Assembly (NCBI RefSeq): GCF_904848165.1
Contig: NZ_LR884459.1
Coordinates: forward strand, 1,116,001 to 1,180,000
Direction of reading: 5' to 3'
DNA: 64,000 bases
DNA from: Psychrobacter arenosus
GTDB lineage: Bacteria; Pseudomonadota; Gammaproteobacteria; Pseudomonadales; Moraxellaceae
The position numbers and the translations under genes were made by a program. This document shows, in pieces, positions 8,959 to 17,239 of the stretch (positions are counted from its first letter, which is position 1; every line of letters begins with the position of its first letter). The notes under the pieces are model-generated. The model did no database searches and was not told the origin of the DNA. It saw only the letters and a list, made by a program, of their open reading frames with translations.

Positions 8959-9579
8959 TTACTCTGAAAACGCTTCACACCGTTGCTGATAACCTGTGAG
9001 TCCACGCGGATTTACCACATAACTCTCAGCTTGTACGGCCATCCAGCCAAAAACTCGTTGATTCATCCATGCGCCCTCATCAGTATCGTTAGGGGCAATT
9101 TGAAACTGCATGCCACAATCATAGGTTTGGATTCTACTGGCTGCTATGCCGTTATTGAGCAGACGCTCTTTGACGGTTTGCGCGCGTTTGCGACCTAAGT
9201 GCTCATTATTTGCCTGTGGATTAGCAGCTTCAACCTCGGAGATATGACCTAAAAGTACGATGGGCAAGTTTGGGCACTGGGCAAGATATTTAGGTAACTT
9301 GTCTATCTCATTAGCATAATCTCCATCAAGCTTGGCACTATTAAAGTCAAAGAACCCCATTATATTGAGTTGAAGCGGCCCCATTAGCAGTACGGGTAGC
9401 GGATGACCATTTTCATCAACAGGTCGCGGTATCGGCTTATCTATACAAAACTCTGGCACATTGGCTTGGTTGAGGTCATTATTTGGTATAGTTGTCAATT
9501 TAGTTTGACAGCCTGTTAACGCAATTCCTCCTATCACTAGTAAGGCGGTAGTGATTTTGGTCTTTCCGAACTTAGCCAT
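8959..9579 (-). CDS. OmpA-domain lipoprotein
   Basis: A 206-residue outer-membrane-type lipoprotein. The N-terminus is a signal peptide ending in the lipobox LTGC (Cys24). The C-terminal two-thirds is an OmpA/MotB-like peptidoglycan-binding domain: FDFNSAKLD (about 77-85), then LLGHISEVEA, NEHLGRKRAQTVKERLL (the usual N-x2-L-x2-R-A motif) and NQRVFGWM. It probably tethers the outer membrane to peptidoglycan. The DG pair of the canonical GHTDxxG loop is replaced by ISE. A second OmpA-domain lipoprotein at 13005-13535 sits on the far side of the ubi genes. Confidence 0.85.
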   Translation of the reverse strand: MAKFGKTKITTALLVIGGIALTGCQTKLTTIPNNDLNQANVPEFCIDKPIPRPVDENGHPLPVLLMGPLQLNIMGFFDFNSAKLDGDYANEIDKLPKYLAQCPNLPIVLLGHISEVEAANPQANNEHLGRKRAQTVKERLLNNGIAASRIQTYDCGMQFQIAPNDTDEGAWMNQRVFGWMAVQAESYVVNPRGLTGYQQRCEAFSE

Positions 9580-9700
9580 CAGCTGTCCTTTATTAGAGTC
9601 CGTTTATGAAACACCCAAGCTATGCACCCCATGCCGACAGAAACTTTTACTGGCTGAGCTAAAAACACTAGCCTATAATGTGAGTAGTAAAGCAGTCTTC

Positions 9701-10951
9701 CTAAACCCCACTTGCCTGCCGAGCAAACAGGCGCATCAACGGTTTAATTTTACTGACGCGGTACATGCCTTCACTGCGAATTTGTTGAACTGGTCTTAGC
9801 GCAGCAAACTCACCCGCGAACAGCCAATTCATCGCAGAGAAACTGTGCATCATGATACTGTTATGCGGACGACGGGCGCGCTCATAACGACGTAGTGTCG
9901 ACAAGGCTGCCCAACTGTTGCCGCTACTGCGTTGCCAGTCATGATGCAACGTCGCAAACAATTCAATCACATCGAGTAGTCCTAGATTCAACCCCTGACC
10001 TGCCAAAGGATGCACGCCATGTGCAGCATCACCAACTAAAACTAAGTTATCCCGCACATAAGTATCGGCTTGTTGCGCATTTAAGGGAAAACTAGCAATC
10101 GATTCAATCTGTTCGATATTACCGAGCTCGTAACCACAGGCAGCGGCTAAACTCGCGGCTATTTCTTCGTCCGAATCATTAAGGATATCTAGTGCTTGGT
10201 TGGTCGGCAGCGTCCATACAATCGATTGCCAATGTTGGGGGTTGGCATGGTCTTCTTCGGTAATATCAGCTAGTGGTAATAAGGCTAAAGTACCCGTCGG
10301 TAACATCGCTTGGCGCGCTGTCGCTAAATGCGGCTTTTCGGTCTTAATCGCACAGCAAATAGCGGTTTGGCGATAATCTAAAGTATCGAGACCAATGCTG
10401 GCTTGTTTACGCACAAAAGAGCCACGACCATCAGCACCTACGACCAGTTTGCCATCCACACGCTCGCCATTGGCTAGCGTGACCCGGTAGCCTTTTTCCG
10501 CACCCAACCAATCCAAATCGGTAACTTTCTGTCCCGCGATGACCGTTAAATAGTTCTTAACATCCTCTTCCTGAAAACGTTGCCAAAGCGCGTGCTCGAT
10601 GACCAATGGCTCTACCATACTACCGAGTAACTTAGGTATCGCGGCATCTTCATCACCAAACTTTAACTCACCAACGCCATCTAATTGCCAGACCTGCATC
10701 TGTGAATAGTCAGCTTTGCGTCCAGATTTCTCGATTTTATCCCAAACGCCGGTTTCTTTAAGCAAGCCAATACTGGCTAGGCTTAACGCATAGACGCGAG
10801 CATCGCGCTTGCTTAGGATTTGCTGCCATTTTTCAGCGGTCAATTCAGGGCGAGCGTCAATCAACGTGACGGGAAGTTTGGCTTGAGCCAGTTTTAGTGC
10901 GAGGCTAGCGCCAGTAATGCCGCCGCCGATGATAAGGGTGTGATTGGTCAT
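9701..10951 (-). CDS. FAD-dependent ubiquinone hydroxylase (UbiH/UbiF/COQ6 family)
   Basis: A 416-residue flavoprotein monooxygenase of ubiquinone biosynthesis, acting on the polyprenyl-phenol ring. It has the N-terminal dinucleotide motif GGGITGASLALKLAQ (residues 8-22), the middle DG motif VGADGRGSFVRKQ, and the second FAD motif VGDAAHGVHPLAGQGLNLG near residue 295. The GDAAH...GQGxNLG form resembles UbiF/UbiI/VisC more than UbiH, but the exact ring position hydroxylated cannot be read from sequence. UbiH proper is the second upstream gene. Its start codon overlaps the stop of a decayed PIN-toxin fragment, so the insertion of that locus split an original ubiH-ubiF-like pair. Confidence 0.88.
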   Translation of the reverse strand: MTNHTLIIGGGITGASLALKLAQAKLPVTLIDARPELTAEKWQQILSKRDARVYALSLASIGLLKETGVWDKIEKSGRKADYSQMQVWQLDGVGELKFGDEDAAIPKLLGSMVEPLVIEHALWQRFQEEDVKNYLTVIAGQKVTDLDWLGAEKGYRVTLANGERVDGKLVVGADGRGSFVRKQASIGLDTLDYRQTAICCAIKTEKPHLATARQAMLPTGTLALLPLADITEEDHANPQHWQSIVWTLPTNQALDILNDSDEEIAASLAAACGYELGNIEQIESIASFPLNAQQADTYVRDNLVLVGDAAHGVHPLAGQGLNLGLLDVIELFATLHHDWQRSSGNSWAALSTLRRYERARRPHNSIMMHSFSAMNWLFAGEFAALRPVQQIRSEGMYRVSKIKPLMRLFARQASGV

Positions 10952-11046
10952 AGGTAGTCATCATCTATAGGATTGATAATTTGAATAGGAAAATTTTTAA
11001 AATCTTTAACATTGCGCGTAACTATAGCTAATTGATAATAGACCAC
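10948..11046 (-). pseudogene. C-terminal remnant of a VapC-like PIN-domain toxin
   Basis: In the frame one base off the antitoxin above it, the minus strand encodes LAIVTRNVKDFKNFPIQ followed by IINPID and stops at 10948. That is the closing strand-helix of PIN-domain toxins (the usual form is h-V-TRNxxDF...h-NP). Only about 30 codons remain. The N-terminal region with the acidic catalytic residues is absent, and the antitoxin stop lies inside the fragment. A deletion that fused the antitoxin end to the toxin end is the simplest reading. No toxin activity is expected. Confidence 0.7.
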
Positions 11047-11279
11047 TCGTCGCGAACCTGATTTTGGAAAAGTACGCCATCTATTGCTATGTTATGGCGC
11101 TTAAATAACCCTATCCCAAGCTCAAGGCTATCCGCTGGCTCATTGAGTGTAGACTTGGCAATGCTAGCAATCTTGATATCCAGCTGGTCGCCATGTTTAA
11201 TATCGTTCTCAGCAGCTAAGTGAGCTGCCAAATTAGGAATAAACACGCCGCCATCTTGCACAATTGCTTTATAAATCAT
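11028..11279 (-). CDS. AbrB/VapB-like antitoxin, orphaned
   Basis: An 83-residue protein beginning MIYKAIVQDGGVFIPNL and containing a swapped-hairpin-type segment GDQLDIKIAS (about 36-45), as in small AbrB/VapB or AF2212-like antitoxins. The acidic, Trp-containing C-terminus (RDEWSIIN) would be the toxin-neutralising tail. GGAGAG lies 6 bases before the ATG. Its partner toxin survives only as a C-terminal scrap directly downstream, so the locus is no longer a working toxin-antitoxin pair. It lies between two ubiquinone genes, an odd setting consistent with past insertion. Confidence 0.7.
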   Translation of the reverse strand: MIYKAIVQDGGVFIPNLAAHLAAENDIKHGDQLDIKIASIAKSTLNEPADSLELGIGLFKRHNIAIDGVLFQNQVRDEWSIIN

Positions 11280-11363
11280 TGCTGCTCTCCATCTACTTAA
11301 GTGAATGCCAAGCTTGCGTAACTCATAGTCTATTTTAAAAAGCGAGGGTGTTAATAGAACATC

Positions 11364-12704
11364 CTAAGACTTAAGCCCCATAGCATAAGTCGCCACCAGC
11401 GGCTTAATATTGGGCAACTTATCAAACGCCACTAACGCGACATTACGTGCTAGCTTCACCGCTCGGTTCGGATGAGTAAAGCCCAGTACTACCGCATCAC
11501 AGAAGCGAATGACCCGCTTTTGATCTTTTTGACGGGCGGCTTCGTAGCGTTTAAGCATCTTCGTCTCACCGATATCCTCACCACGCATGACCTGACTCGC
11601 CAGCATTTGCGCCAACACATGAGCATCGCGCATACACAGGTTAAAGCCTTGTCCCGCTACAGGATGCAAAGTATGCGCCGCATTACCCATAATGACACAG
11701 CGACCTTTAACTTGTTCTTTAGCCAATACCCGTGTTAGTGGATAAGCGCCGCGACGACCGGCTTTGACAAATTTGCCTGCGCGTTGCCCAAAGGCGGTTT
11801 GTAAGGTCTCTAAAAATAAGGTTTCATCATCCAGATACTGCTGCTCTTCCCCTTTCCGGCACACCCAAACCACCGAACGACGATAGCCCGCTTGCTGCAA
11901 ATCATGGCCATCACCATCTGGATCAGTCAGAGGCAATACGGCCAATGGTCCGGCAGGACTAAAACGCTCAATGGCTACGTGCTCATGCGGTTTATCCGTT
12001 TGCACCACGCCAACGATAGCGGATTGCTTATAATCATAAGTGGTAATATCAATGCCCAGCAGCTGGCGAATACTAGAGTCACGACCATCACAAGCGACCA
12101 GCATTGACCCGGTTAATACGCGCTCATTAGCTGTGCTGCTATCCTGACTGTTTAAGGTAGCTGATGCAGCACTATTTTCTTGCAGGGTTACGCTGACAGA
12201 TGCTTTAGCTTGGTCTACTTTGGTGACACTCGTATTATCAAGCACCGTAATTAATGGGCTAGCATTGACCGCCAATAAAAGCTTACGCCCGAGCCAAGCG
12301 TTTTCCATCACTTGACCAAAAGACTCGACCTTTTCTTCCGCTTTATTTAATGTGGCTTTACCAAAGCTGCCCTGCTCGCTGACCTGCACTGCGTCAATAC
12401 GACAAGCATGGCTTTGTAGCTCATCCCATAGGCCAATCTCTTGATAAATTTGCACGGTACGGCGCGATAATGCGGTATTACGACTGTCTAAATAATGGCT
12501 GCGTTTGGCATCATCAGCTGGGCTAATTTCTGGATAAGCGTTCTTCTCAATAAGGGTACTAGCAATGCCGTGGTGCGCCAACAATAGCGCAAACGATAAG
12601 CCTACATGACCACCGCCTGCAATTAAAACATGCTGATCCGTGATGGGTTGGTTAAGGCTGGCTTTAACATTCTGCTTATCGGTCTGAGGGGTAGTTTCAG
12701 TCAT
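11364..12704 (-). CDS. ubiH: 2-octaprenyl-6-methoxyphenol hydroxylase
   Basis: A 446-residue FAD monooxygenase of ubiquinone biosynthesis. After a 25-residue variable leader comes VLIAGGGHVGLSFALLLAHH (FAD ADP-binding), then SRNTALSRRTVQIYQEIGLW, the DG motif LVACDGRDSSIRQLLG, and VIMGNAAHTLHPVAGQGFNL near residue 355. The GNAAxTLHPxAGQGFNL form is the UbiH-type signature, which separates it from the paralogue at 9701-10951. A variable Ser/Asn/Thr stretch near residue 180 lengthens it relative to E. coli UbiH (392). The 84-base gap to the antitoxin is where the ubi pair was interrupted. Confidence 0.9.
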   Translation of the reverse strand: MTETTPQTDKQNVKASLNQPITDQHVLIAGGGHVGLSFALLLAHHGIASTLIEKNAYPEISPADDAKRSHYLDSRNTALSRRTVQIYQEIGLWDELQSHACRIDAVQVSEQGSFGKATLNKAEEKVESFGQVMENAWLGRKLLLAVNASPLITVLDNTSVTKVDQAKASVSVTLQENSAASATLNSQDSSTANERVLTGSMLVACDGRDSSIRQLLGIDITTYDYKQSAIVGVVQTDKPHEHVAIERFSPAGPLAVLPLTDPDGDGHDLQQAGYRRSVVWVCRKGEEQQYLDDETLFLETLQTAFGQRAGKFVKAGRRGAYPLTRVLAKEQVKGRCVIMGNAAHTLHPVAGQGFNLCMRDAHVLAQMLASQVMRGEDIGETKMLKRYEAARQKDQKRVIRFCDAVVLGFTHPNRAVKLARNVALVAFDKLPNIKPLVATYAMGLKS

Positions 12705-13004
12705 AAATAGTCTCGGTCAATTATTACAATTTTATAGTCGTTTTATATTGCGGTTAGATATTACTGAGCATGGACTGGGGTAGTGGATTTCTACGTTCCT
12801 TTACGAATCTTATCGCTCAAATCTACTAGGGTTAGAGTACCATATCATACACCGACTACGGTTCAGATACCGTTAACGTCTGTCTACTATAGCGCGCTGT
12901 TCTATTATTCAAATTGCATCATCAGTGTAGGGGCAGTAATTAGCTACTAAGCACTTAATCCTTCCTTACAGAAATAAGGCATACTTTTAACAATACTAAA
13001 GAAT
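12705..13004. other. Intergenic region between ubiH and an OmpA-like gene
   Basis: Three hundred bases between divergent genes. I see no gene, strong hairpin or repeat; it should hold both promoters. Confidence 0.5.
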
Positions 13005-13535
13005 ATGAGAGACAGGCTATTGGATACTTTTAAAATCACTGGATTACTAAGCTTTTTTCTACTATCGGGGTGTGCGCTACAGGCGGTCACAGCAGCACCA
13101 CAAGCCCTCCCTGCTAACCCACTTATAGAAGACGTTGCAGCTGCACAACAGCTAGGCTCTGACGATGACCCGCATAGGCAACAATTTACCTATGACCCTG
13201 GTAAGAGCGAGCTTAAAAAGACAGATCTTACTGCTATTGCTCAGATAGTTAAGGAATACCGAGAAATTGCCAGTTATTCTAAGTTTAAAGACAAGCATTG
13301 GGTCTTCCATATCGAAAGCCACACAGCCAAAGACGAAGTGGCTAATGAATTGAAGCTAGCGACAGCGCGGGCAGAAGTCATCAAGCAAGTCTTGATAGAG
13401 CAGTACGGTATCGACCCCAGCTTGATTCAAACCCATATCCATACTAGCGAGCGACCACTCGTGCCAAACGACTCTTCTGCGGGAAGATTAATCAATCAAC
13501 GTGCTTACCTCACTTTTTCTTTAGACCCTATTTAA
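13005..13535 (+). CDS. OmpA-domain lipoprotein
   Basis: A 176-residue protein with a signal peptide ending in the lipobox LLSGC (Cys23) and a C-terminal OmpA-like domain: FTYDPGKSELKKTDLTAI, then HIESHTAKDEVANELKLATARAEVIKQ and NQRAYLTFSL. It is likely outer-membrane anchored and peptidoglycan-binding. The usual GHTD loop reads ESHTAKD. ATG at 13005 has no clear ribosome site; a TTG at 13020 preceded by AGACAGG would remove five residues and keep the signal peptide. It is divergent from ubiH and shares only fold-level similarity with the lipoprotein at 8959-9579. Confidence 0.75.
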   Translation: MRDRLLDTFKITGLLSFFLLSGCALQAVTAAPQALPANPLIEDVAAAQQLGSDDDPHRQQFTYDPGKSELKKTDLTAIAQIVKEYREIASYSKFKDKHWVFHIESHTAKDEVANELKLATARAEVIKQVLIEQYGIDPSLIQTHIHTSERPLVPNDSSAGRLINQRAYLTFSLDPI

Positions 13536-13991
13536 TCTGCACTACCTATTAATCAGCACTATAGGCGTATTCAATAAGTCGCTAACAGTGATAACAAGGA
13601 ATGCCAGAATCACCATTTCACTACAAAATTGCCCACCGTTACTAGTGGCAGCGCTTGAATTTTCCTAGCGAGCGTCCATAATAAAGTAACGGTTAAGCAC
13701 ATAATGGACTGGGTAATAGAAGATAATGGCTGGCATATTTCCGCTGCTGTCTATTACTTTGGTCTCGCTTAAATCACACAACTCTGCAGCCCGACCAACC
13801 GTTATTAATACCGAATGCAGCCGGTTTCACTATATTGCTAATTGTCAGGTAACATTAAGATTTCTATTACTAATTCATCAATTATTTATTATAGCTACTA
13901 ATACTCTACCGTCATTACCCCATCTACCGTTTTTTTAGCCTTTGCTAGACCAAATTATACTTATATCATTCGCATAAAAAAGGATAGCCAC
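13536..13991. other. Intergenic region before phoH
   Basis: About 456 bases, AT-rich, with no recognisable gene. A 70-codon open frame at 13726-13938 has no ribosome site and no family-like sequence, so I do not call it. Confidence 0.5.
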
Positions 13992-15092
13992 TTGACTGAC
14001 GCCATTACTCGTAAAATGAACTTAGACTTTTTAACTTCACCGCAGCTCAAAGTGCTTTTAGGTGAATACAACAACAATATCAAATACATTCAAGATCGCC
14101 TCGACATCACTATTAGCCAACGTCAGCATACTGTTAGTCTCTCGGGAGACTTAACAGCGGTGGAACGGGCCGAAAGCATTTTTAATAAGCTCGCTGATGA
14201 GGCGATGACCTCTAAACATATCAGCCCAGAAGAGCTGCATCTTATTATTCAATCTAGTGTTTCTCGTGAGTTAGAAGCTCAAGAAGACGACGAAGATGAA
14301 GACGAAATGGACGGCAAAATGCCGAATGAATACACCCCCATCAGCTTGCGTACCCGCAAAGGGAAAATTATCCCGCGTGGTGGCAACCAGCAAGAGTATG
14401 TCCGACAAATCCTAACCTCTGACGTCTCTTTTGGCGTTGGTCCTGCAGGTACTGGTAAGACTTATCTAGCTGTGGCATGTGCAGTAGATATGCTAGAGCG
14501 CAATGAGATTGAACGTATCTTATTGGTACGTCCTGCAGTAGAAGCCGGTGAAAAACTGGGCTTCTTACCGGGTGATTTATCACAGAAGATTGACCCGTAT
14601 TTACGCCCTCTCTATGACGCTTTATACGAGATGTTAGGCTTTGATAAGGTTGGCAAAATGATTGAGCGCCAAATCATTGAAGTCGCCCCCCTCGCCTATA
14701 TGCGCGGCCGTACTTTGAACAATTCTTTTGTAATTTTGGATGAAGCGCAGAATACCACGCCAGAACAGATGAAGATGTTTTTGACCCGTCTAGGCTTTGG
14801 CTCACGTGCGGTCATCACGGGTGATATTACCCAGGTCGATTTGCCACGCGGTCATAAGTCTGGCTTGGCGCAGGCACTACAGATTTTAAGTAAGATTGAA
14901 GAGATTCATATCACTAGATTTGACTCAAAAGACGTCGTTCGCCATCAATTGGTTCAGCAGATTGTCGAAGCTTATGATGTGTTTGATGAAGAGCAAGAGT
15001 CTATCAAAGAAGCGCGTAAACAGGCCCGTATTGCTGAGCAGGACCGTAGAATCGTGGAAGCGGCTGCCGCTAATAGTACTCCTAAAGCCTAG
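13992..15092 (+). CDS. phoH: PhoH-like ATPase
   Basis: A 366-residue cytoplasmic P-loop ATPase of the PhoH/YbeZ type, associated with YbeY in RNA maturation. Visible are an N-terminal KH-like region (about 30-75), the Walker A VGPAGTGKTYLA, the RPAVEAGEKLGFLPGDL segment, and Walker B FVILDEAQNTTPEQMKMFLTR followed by ITGDITQVDLP. An acidic linker (DDEDEDEMDG, near residue 100) separates the domains. Translation starts at a TTG with AGGA 8 bases upstream; no nearby ATG fits. The basic, Glu/Arg-rich C-terminus is typical. ybeY follows after a terminator. Confidence 0.94.
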   Translation: MTDAITRKMNLDFLTSPQLKVLLGEYNNNIKYIQDRLDITISQRQHTVSLSGDLTAVERAESIFNKLADEAMTSKHISPEELHLIIQSSVSRELEAQEDDEDEDEMDGKMPNEYTPISLRTRKGKIIPRGGNQQEYVRQILTSDVSFGVGPAGTGKTYLAVACAVDMLERNEIERILLVRPAVEAGEKLGFLPGDLSQKIDPYLRPLYDALYEMLGFDKVGKMIERQIIEVAPLAYMRGRTLNNSFVILDEAQNTTPEQMKMFLTRLGFGSRAVITGDITQVDLPRGHKSGLAQALQILSKIEEIHITRFDSKDVVRHQLVQQIVEAYDVFDEEQESIKEARKQARIAEQDRRIVEAAAANSTPKA

Positions 15093-15148
15093 TGCCATTT
15101 TTACTTAGCACTACCAGCACTGAAGCAAAAGCATAATCTAATCCTCAT

Positions 15149-15180
15149 AAAAAAAGCTGGATATCGTATCCAGCTTTTTT
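15149..15180 (+). terminator. Rho-independent terminator after phoH
   Basis: Stem AGCTGGATA/TATCCAGCT (15155-15163 and 15167-15175), 3-base loop, flanked by A-run and T6. It separates phoH from ybeY, so ybeY must have its own promoter or rely on readthrough. Confidence 0.9.
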
Positions 15181-15275
15181 GCATTTATAACTTTATAATG
15201 ATCCTATTATATTAATACTGCCACTGTCTTACCCTTAGTTTACATTCCTATTTTTGCTTGAGAGATAATGCGACC

Positions 15276-15848
15276 ATGTCTGATAATTTAGAAGCGAATG
15301 ACCAACAGATTAATATTAATGCGGCTGAAACTATCGATGAGCAGTTGCTAACCACCGCGTATGACCCTGCTAAAATCCAGCAATGGCTAACGACGGTGTT
15401 GGCATATATGGATGAGCAAATGCAGGCAGGTTTGGTATTGCCTTATTTCGAGGAGATAATAGACCCTAGTCTCTGGCAGACTAAAGCGAAAGAGCTGGAT
15501 ATTTATATCACCGATAGTGAGGAAGGCCGCGAGCTCAATCTTGAGGCACGCGGTAAAGACTATGCCACCAATATTTTGTCTTATCCGAGTGAGTTGCCGC
15601 CTTTTATATTAGCGGAAATGCCCACCCTACCACTTGGTGAGCTCATCATTTGTCATGCTGTGGTTGAGCAGCAAGCTGTAGAACAAGGCAAACCCCTCGC
15701 CGACCATATCACCCATCTTATCGTCCATGGCATCTTGCATCTATTAGGCTTCGACCATGAGCTTGGCGCTACTGAGCAAGCAGAAATGGAAGCTTTTGAG
15801 ATTGCTATCCTAGCGCAATTGGGCGTTGCCGATCCCTATCAGGACTAA
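15276..15848 (+). CDS. ybeY: Endoribonuclease YbeY
   Basis: A 190-residue zinc-dependent RNase for 16S rRNA 3' maturation and ribosome quality control. The metal motif HGILHLLGFDHE near residue 150 is the family's H-G-x-L-H-L-x-G-[YF]-D-H; DYATNILSYPSE and LGELIICHAVVEQQA are also typical. The protein is longer than E. coli YbeY (155) because of an N-terminal acidic leader of about 25 residues. I use the ATG at 15276, with GAGAG about 11 bases upstream; an in-frame TTG at 15258 is the alternative. It lies behind phoH, as in many proteobacteria. Confidence 0.93.
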   Translation: MSDNLEANDQQININAAETIDEQLLTTAYDPAKIQQWLTTVLAYMDEQMQAGLVLPYFEEIIDPSLWQTKAKELDIYITDSEEGRELNLEARGKDYATNILSYPSELPPFILAEMPTLPLGELIICHAVVEQQAVEQGKPLADHITHLIVHGILHLLGFDHELGATEQAEMEAFEIAILAQLGVADPYQD

Positions 15849-15914
15849 TATTTAAGCCTCATAGCCTGATAGAGTTAGCCGTTTTTTGATTTTAGTAAAA
15901 ATAGTACGCTAGGC

Positions 15915-16907
15915 TTATTCAGGATCGCTAGTCGTATTTTTAATAAAGCTATGTTTGGCATTGGCTTGGTTACTGGCCGATTCCTTGGGCATAGAGCCAC
16001 TAGACGCAGCTTCTTTGCTTAGTGTGTCTTTACTTAGCTCAACTTGGGGCGTGGGCTGAGTGGTCGTAGCGGCTTCTACCAAGCTCTCTAAACCGGTGAC
16101 ATTAAGATTGCGCTGCGGTAAAGGAAAGCCAATGCCCTTATGGTCTAAAGCATAGCGGAATTGCTCAAGCAGCTCACAGTTTAGCGTCCACCAATCGCCA
16201 TTGGTGGCCCAAACGTTCAACGTCAAATCAACGGCAGACTCGCCCAATTTAGTCACCCGCACTATGGGCGCTGGGTCGCTAAAGGACAAAGGATGCTCAC
16301 TCGCCAACTGTAGCATAATGTCTTTGACGGTCTTGATATCTGCGCTATAGCCGATGCTTAGGGTAATATCGACGCGGCGATTGGGTAGAGAGGTATAGTT
16401 GAGCGTGGCATTCTTAGTGATGTCACTATTGGGAATGATAATCTCATGATTATTCAACGAGGTAAGGTGGGTATTCACCAAAGTAATCTCTTTGACAATC
16501 CCTTCAAAATTGCCGATTTTGACAAAGTCACCGCGGACAAAAGGCCGGAAAGTTACGATTAGCACACCCGCTGCAAAGTTTGACAGCTGGTCTTTAAGCG
16601 ATAGCCCTACCGCTACTGCCGCCCCGCCTAAAATAGCCACCACAGACGTTGTATGGATGCCGACGTTATTGAGCGCGGCTAGCGTGACCACTACTAATAG
16701 GATGCCATAGAGCACGTTGCTTAAGAATACTGCTACAGTGTCATCGAGACGACTGCGGCTCATCATCTTTAACGCCAGCGCGACCAGTTTTTTCGCCAAC
16801 CATTTACCAATAATAAATATGGCTAACGCCAAAATCACTTTAATTAAAATGGTCGCGGCATCGTGCGTCAGCTCGGCAATATCGAGCGTGAATCCTAAAA
16901 ACTCCAT
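15915..16907 (-). CDS. mscS: Small-conductance mechanosensitive channel (MscS family)
   Basis: A 330-residue inner-membrane channel that opens under osmotic downshock. Three predicted transmembrane helices (about 20-40, 60-80 and 90-125) are followed by the pore-lining, Gly/Ala-rich VVAILGGAAVAVGLSLKDQL and the beta-domain FRPFVRGDFVKIGNFEGIVK, VNTHLTSLNNHEIIIPNSDI. The cytoplasmic alpha/beta domain ends near FPLPQRNLNV (about 275). A roughly 50-residue Ser/Thr/Lys/Glu-rich tail follows, absent from E. coli MscS (286 residues). It converges on ybeY. Confidence 0.93.
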   Translation of the reverse strand: MEFLGFTLDIAELTHDAATILIKVILALAIFIIGKWLAKKLVALALKMMSRSRLDDTVAVFLSNVLYGILLVVVTLAALNNVGIHTTSVVAILGGAAVAVGLSLKDQLSNFAAGVLIVTFRPFVRGDFVKIGNFEGIVKEITLVNTHLTSLNNHEIIIPNSDITKNATLNYTSLPNRRVDITLSIGYSADIKTVKDIMLQLASEHPLSFSDPAPIVRVTKLGESAVDLTLNVWATNGDWWTLNCELLEQFRYALDHKGIGFPLPQRNLNVTGLESLVEAATTTQPTPQVELSKDTLSKEAASSGSMPKESASNQANAKHSFIKNTTSDPE

Positions 16908-17239
16908 GCTTTATCCTATCCTTCGATGCGAGTAGCGCTCGCCATCTATGGTTGTCTTCTTGGGTTAAAAACTGGTTGCTAAAAATAGCTGTCTGTCATG
17001 TAAATTAAAATAATATGCATCGAAACTATCTAGCCAAACTGTACATATAATCTATCTAGCCAAGCTATGCAGCTTATGCAACTTCCGTCTCTCAGCATTT
17101 ATCTTAGCCCTCTCCAAAAAAGACAGCGCCTGACAATAATGCCACTGCGCTGTTTTCTGATACAGATTTTTAATTGAGCAACCGTTTTTTGACTACTCGG
17201 TCTACTCAAATCTCAAAGGGCTATTATCAAGTTAACCTA
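16908..17239. other. Intergenic region between mscS and the TonB-like gene
   Basis: Contains a 12-base direct repeat CTATCTAGCCAA (17026-17037 and 17052-17063, 26 bases apart) and the terminator of the upstream gene at 17116-17153. No gene is visible. Confidence 0.6.
17116..17153 (-). terminator. Terminator of the TonB-like gene
   Basis: On the minus strand, ACAGCGC pairs with GCGCTGT (17147-17153 with 17123-17129) and is followed within two bases by a T6 run. It lies 87 bases past the stop at 17240. Confidence 0.65.

Noticed and set aside
13726..13938. A 70-codon plus-strand frame before phoH
   Set aside because: No ribosome site and no recognisable protein features.
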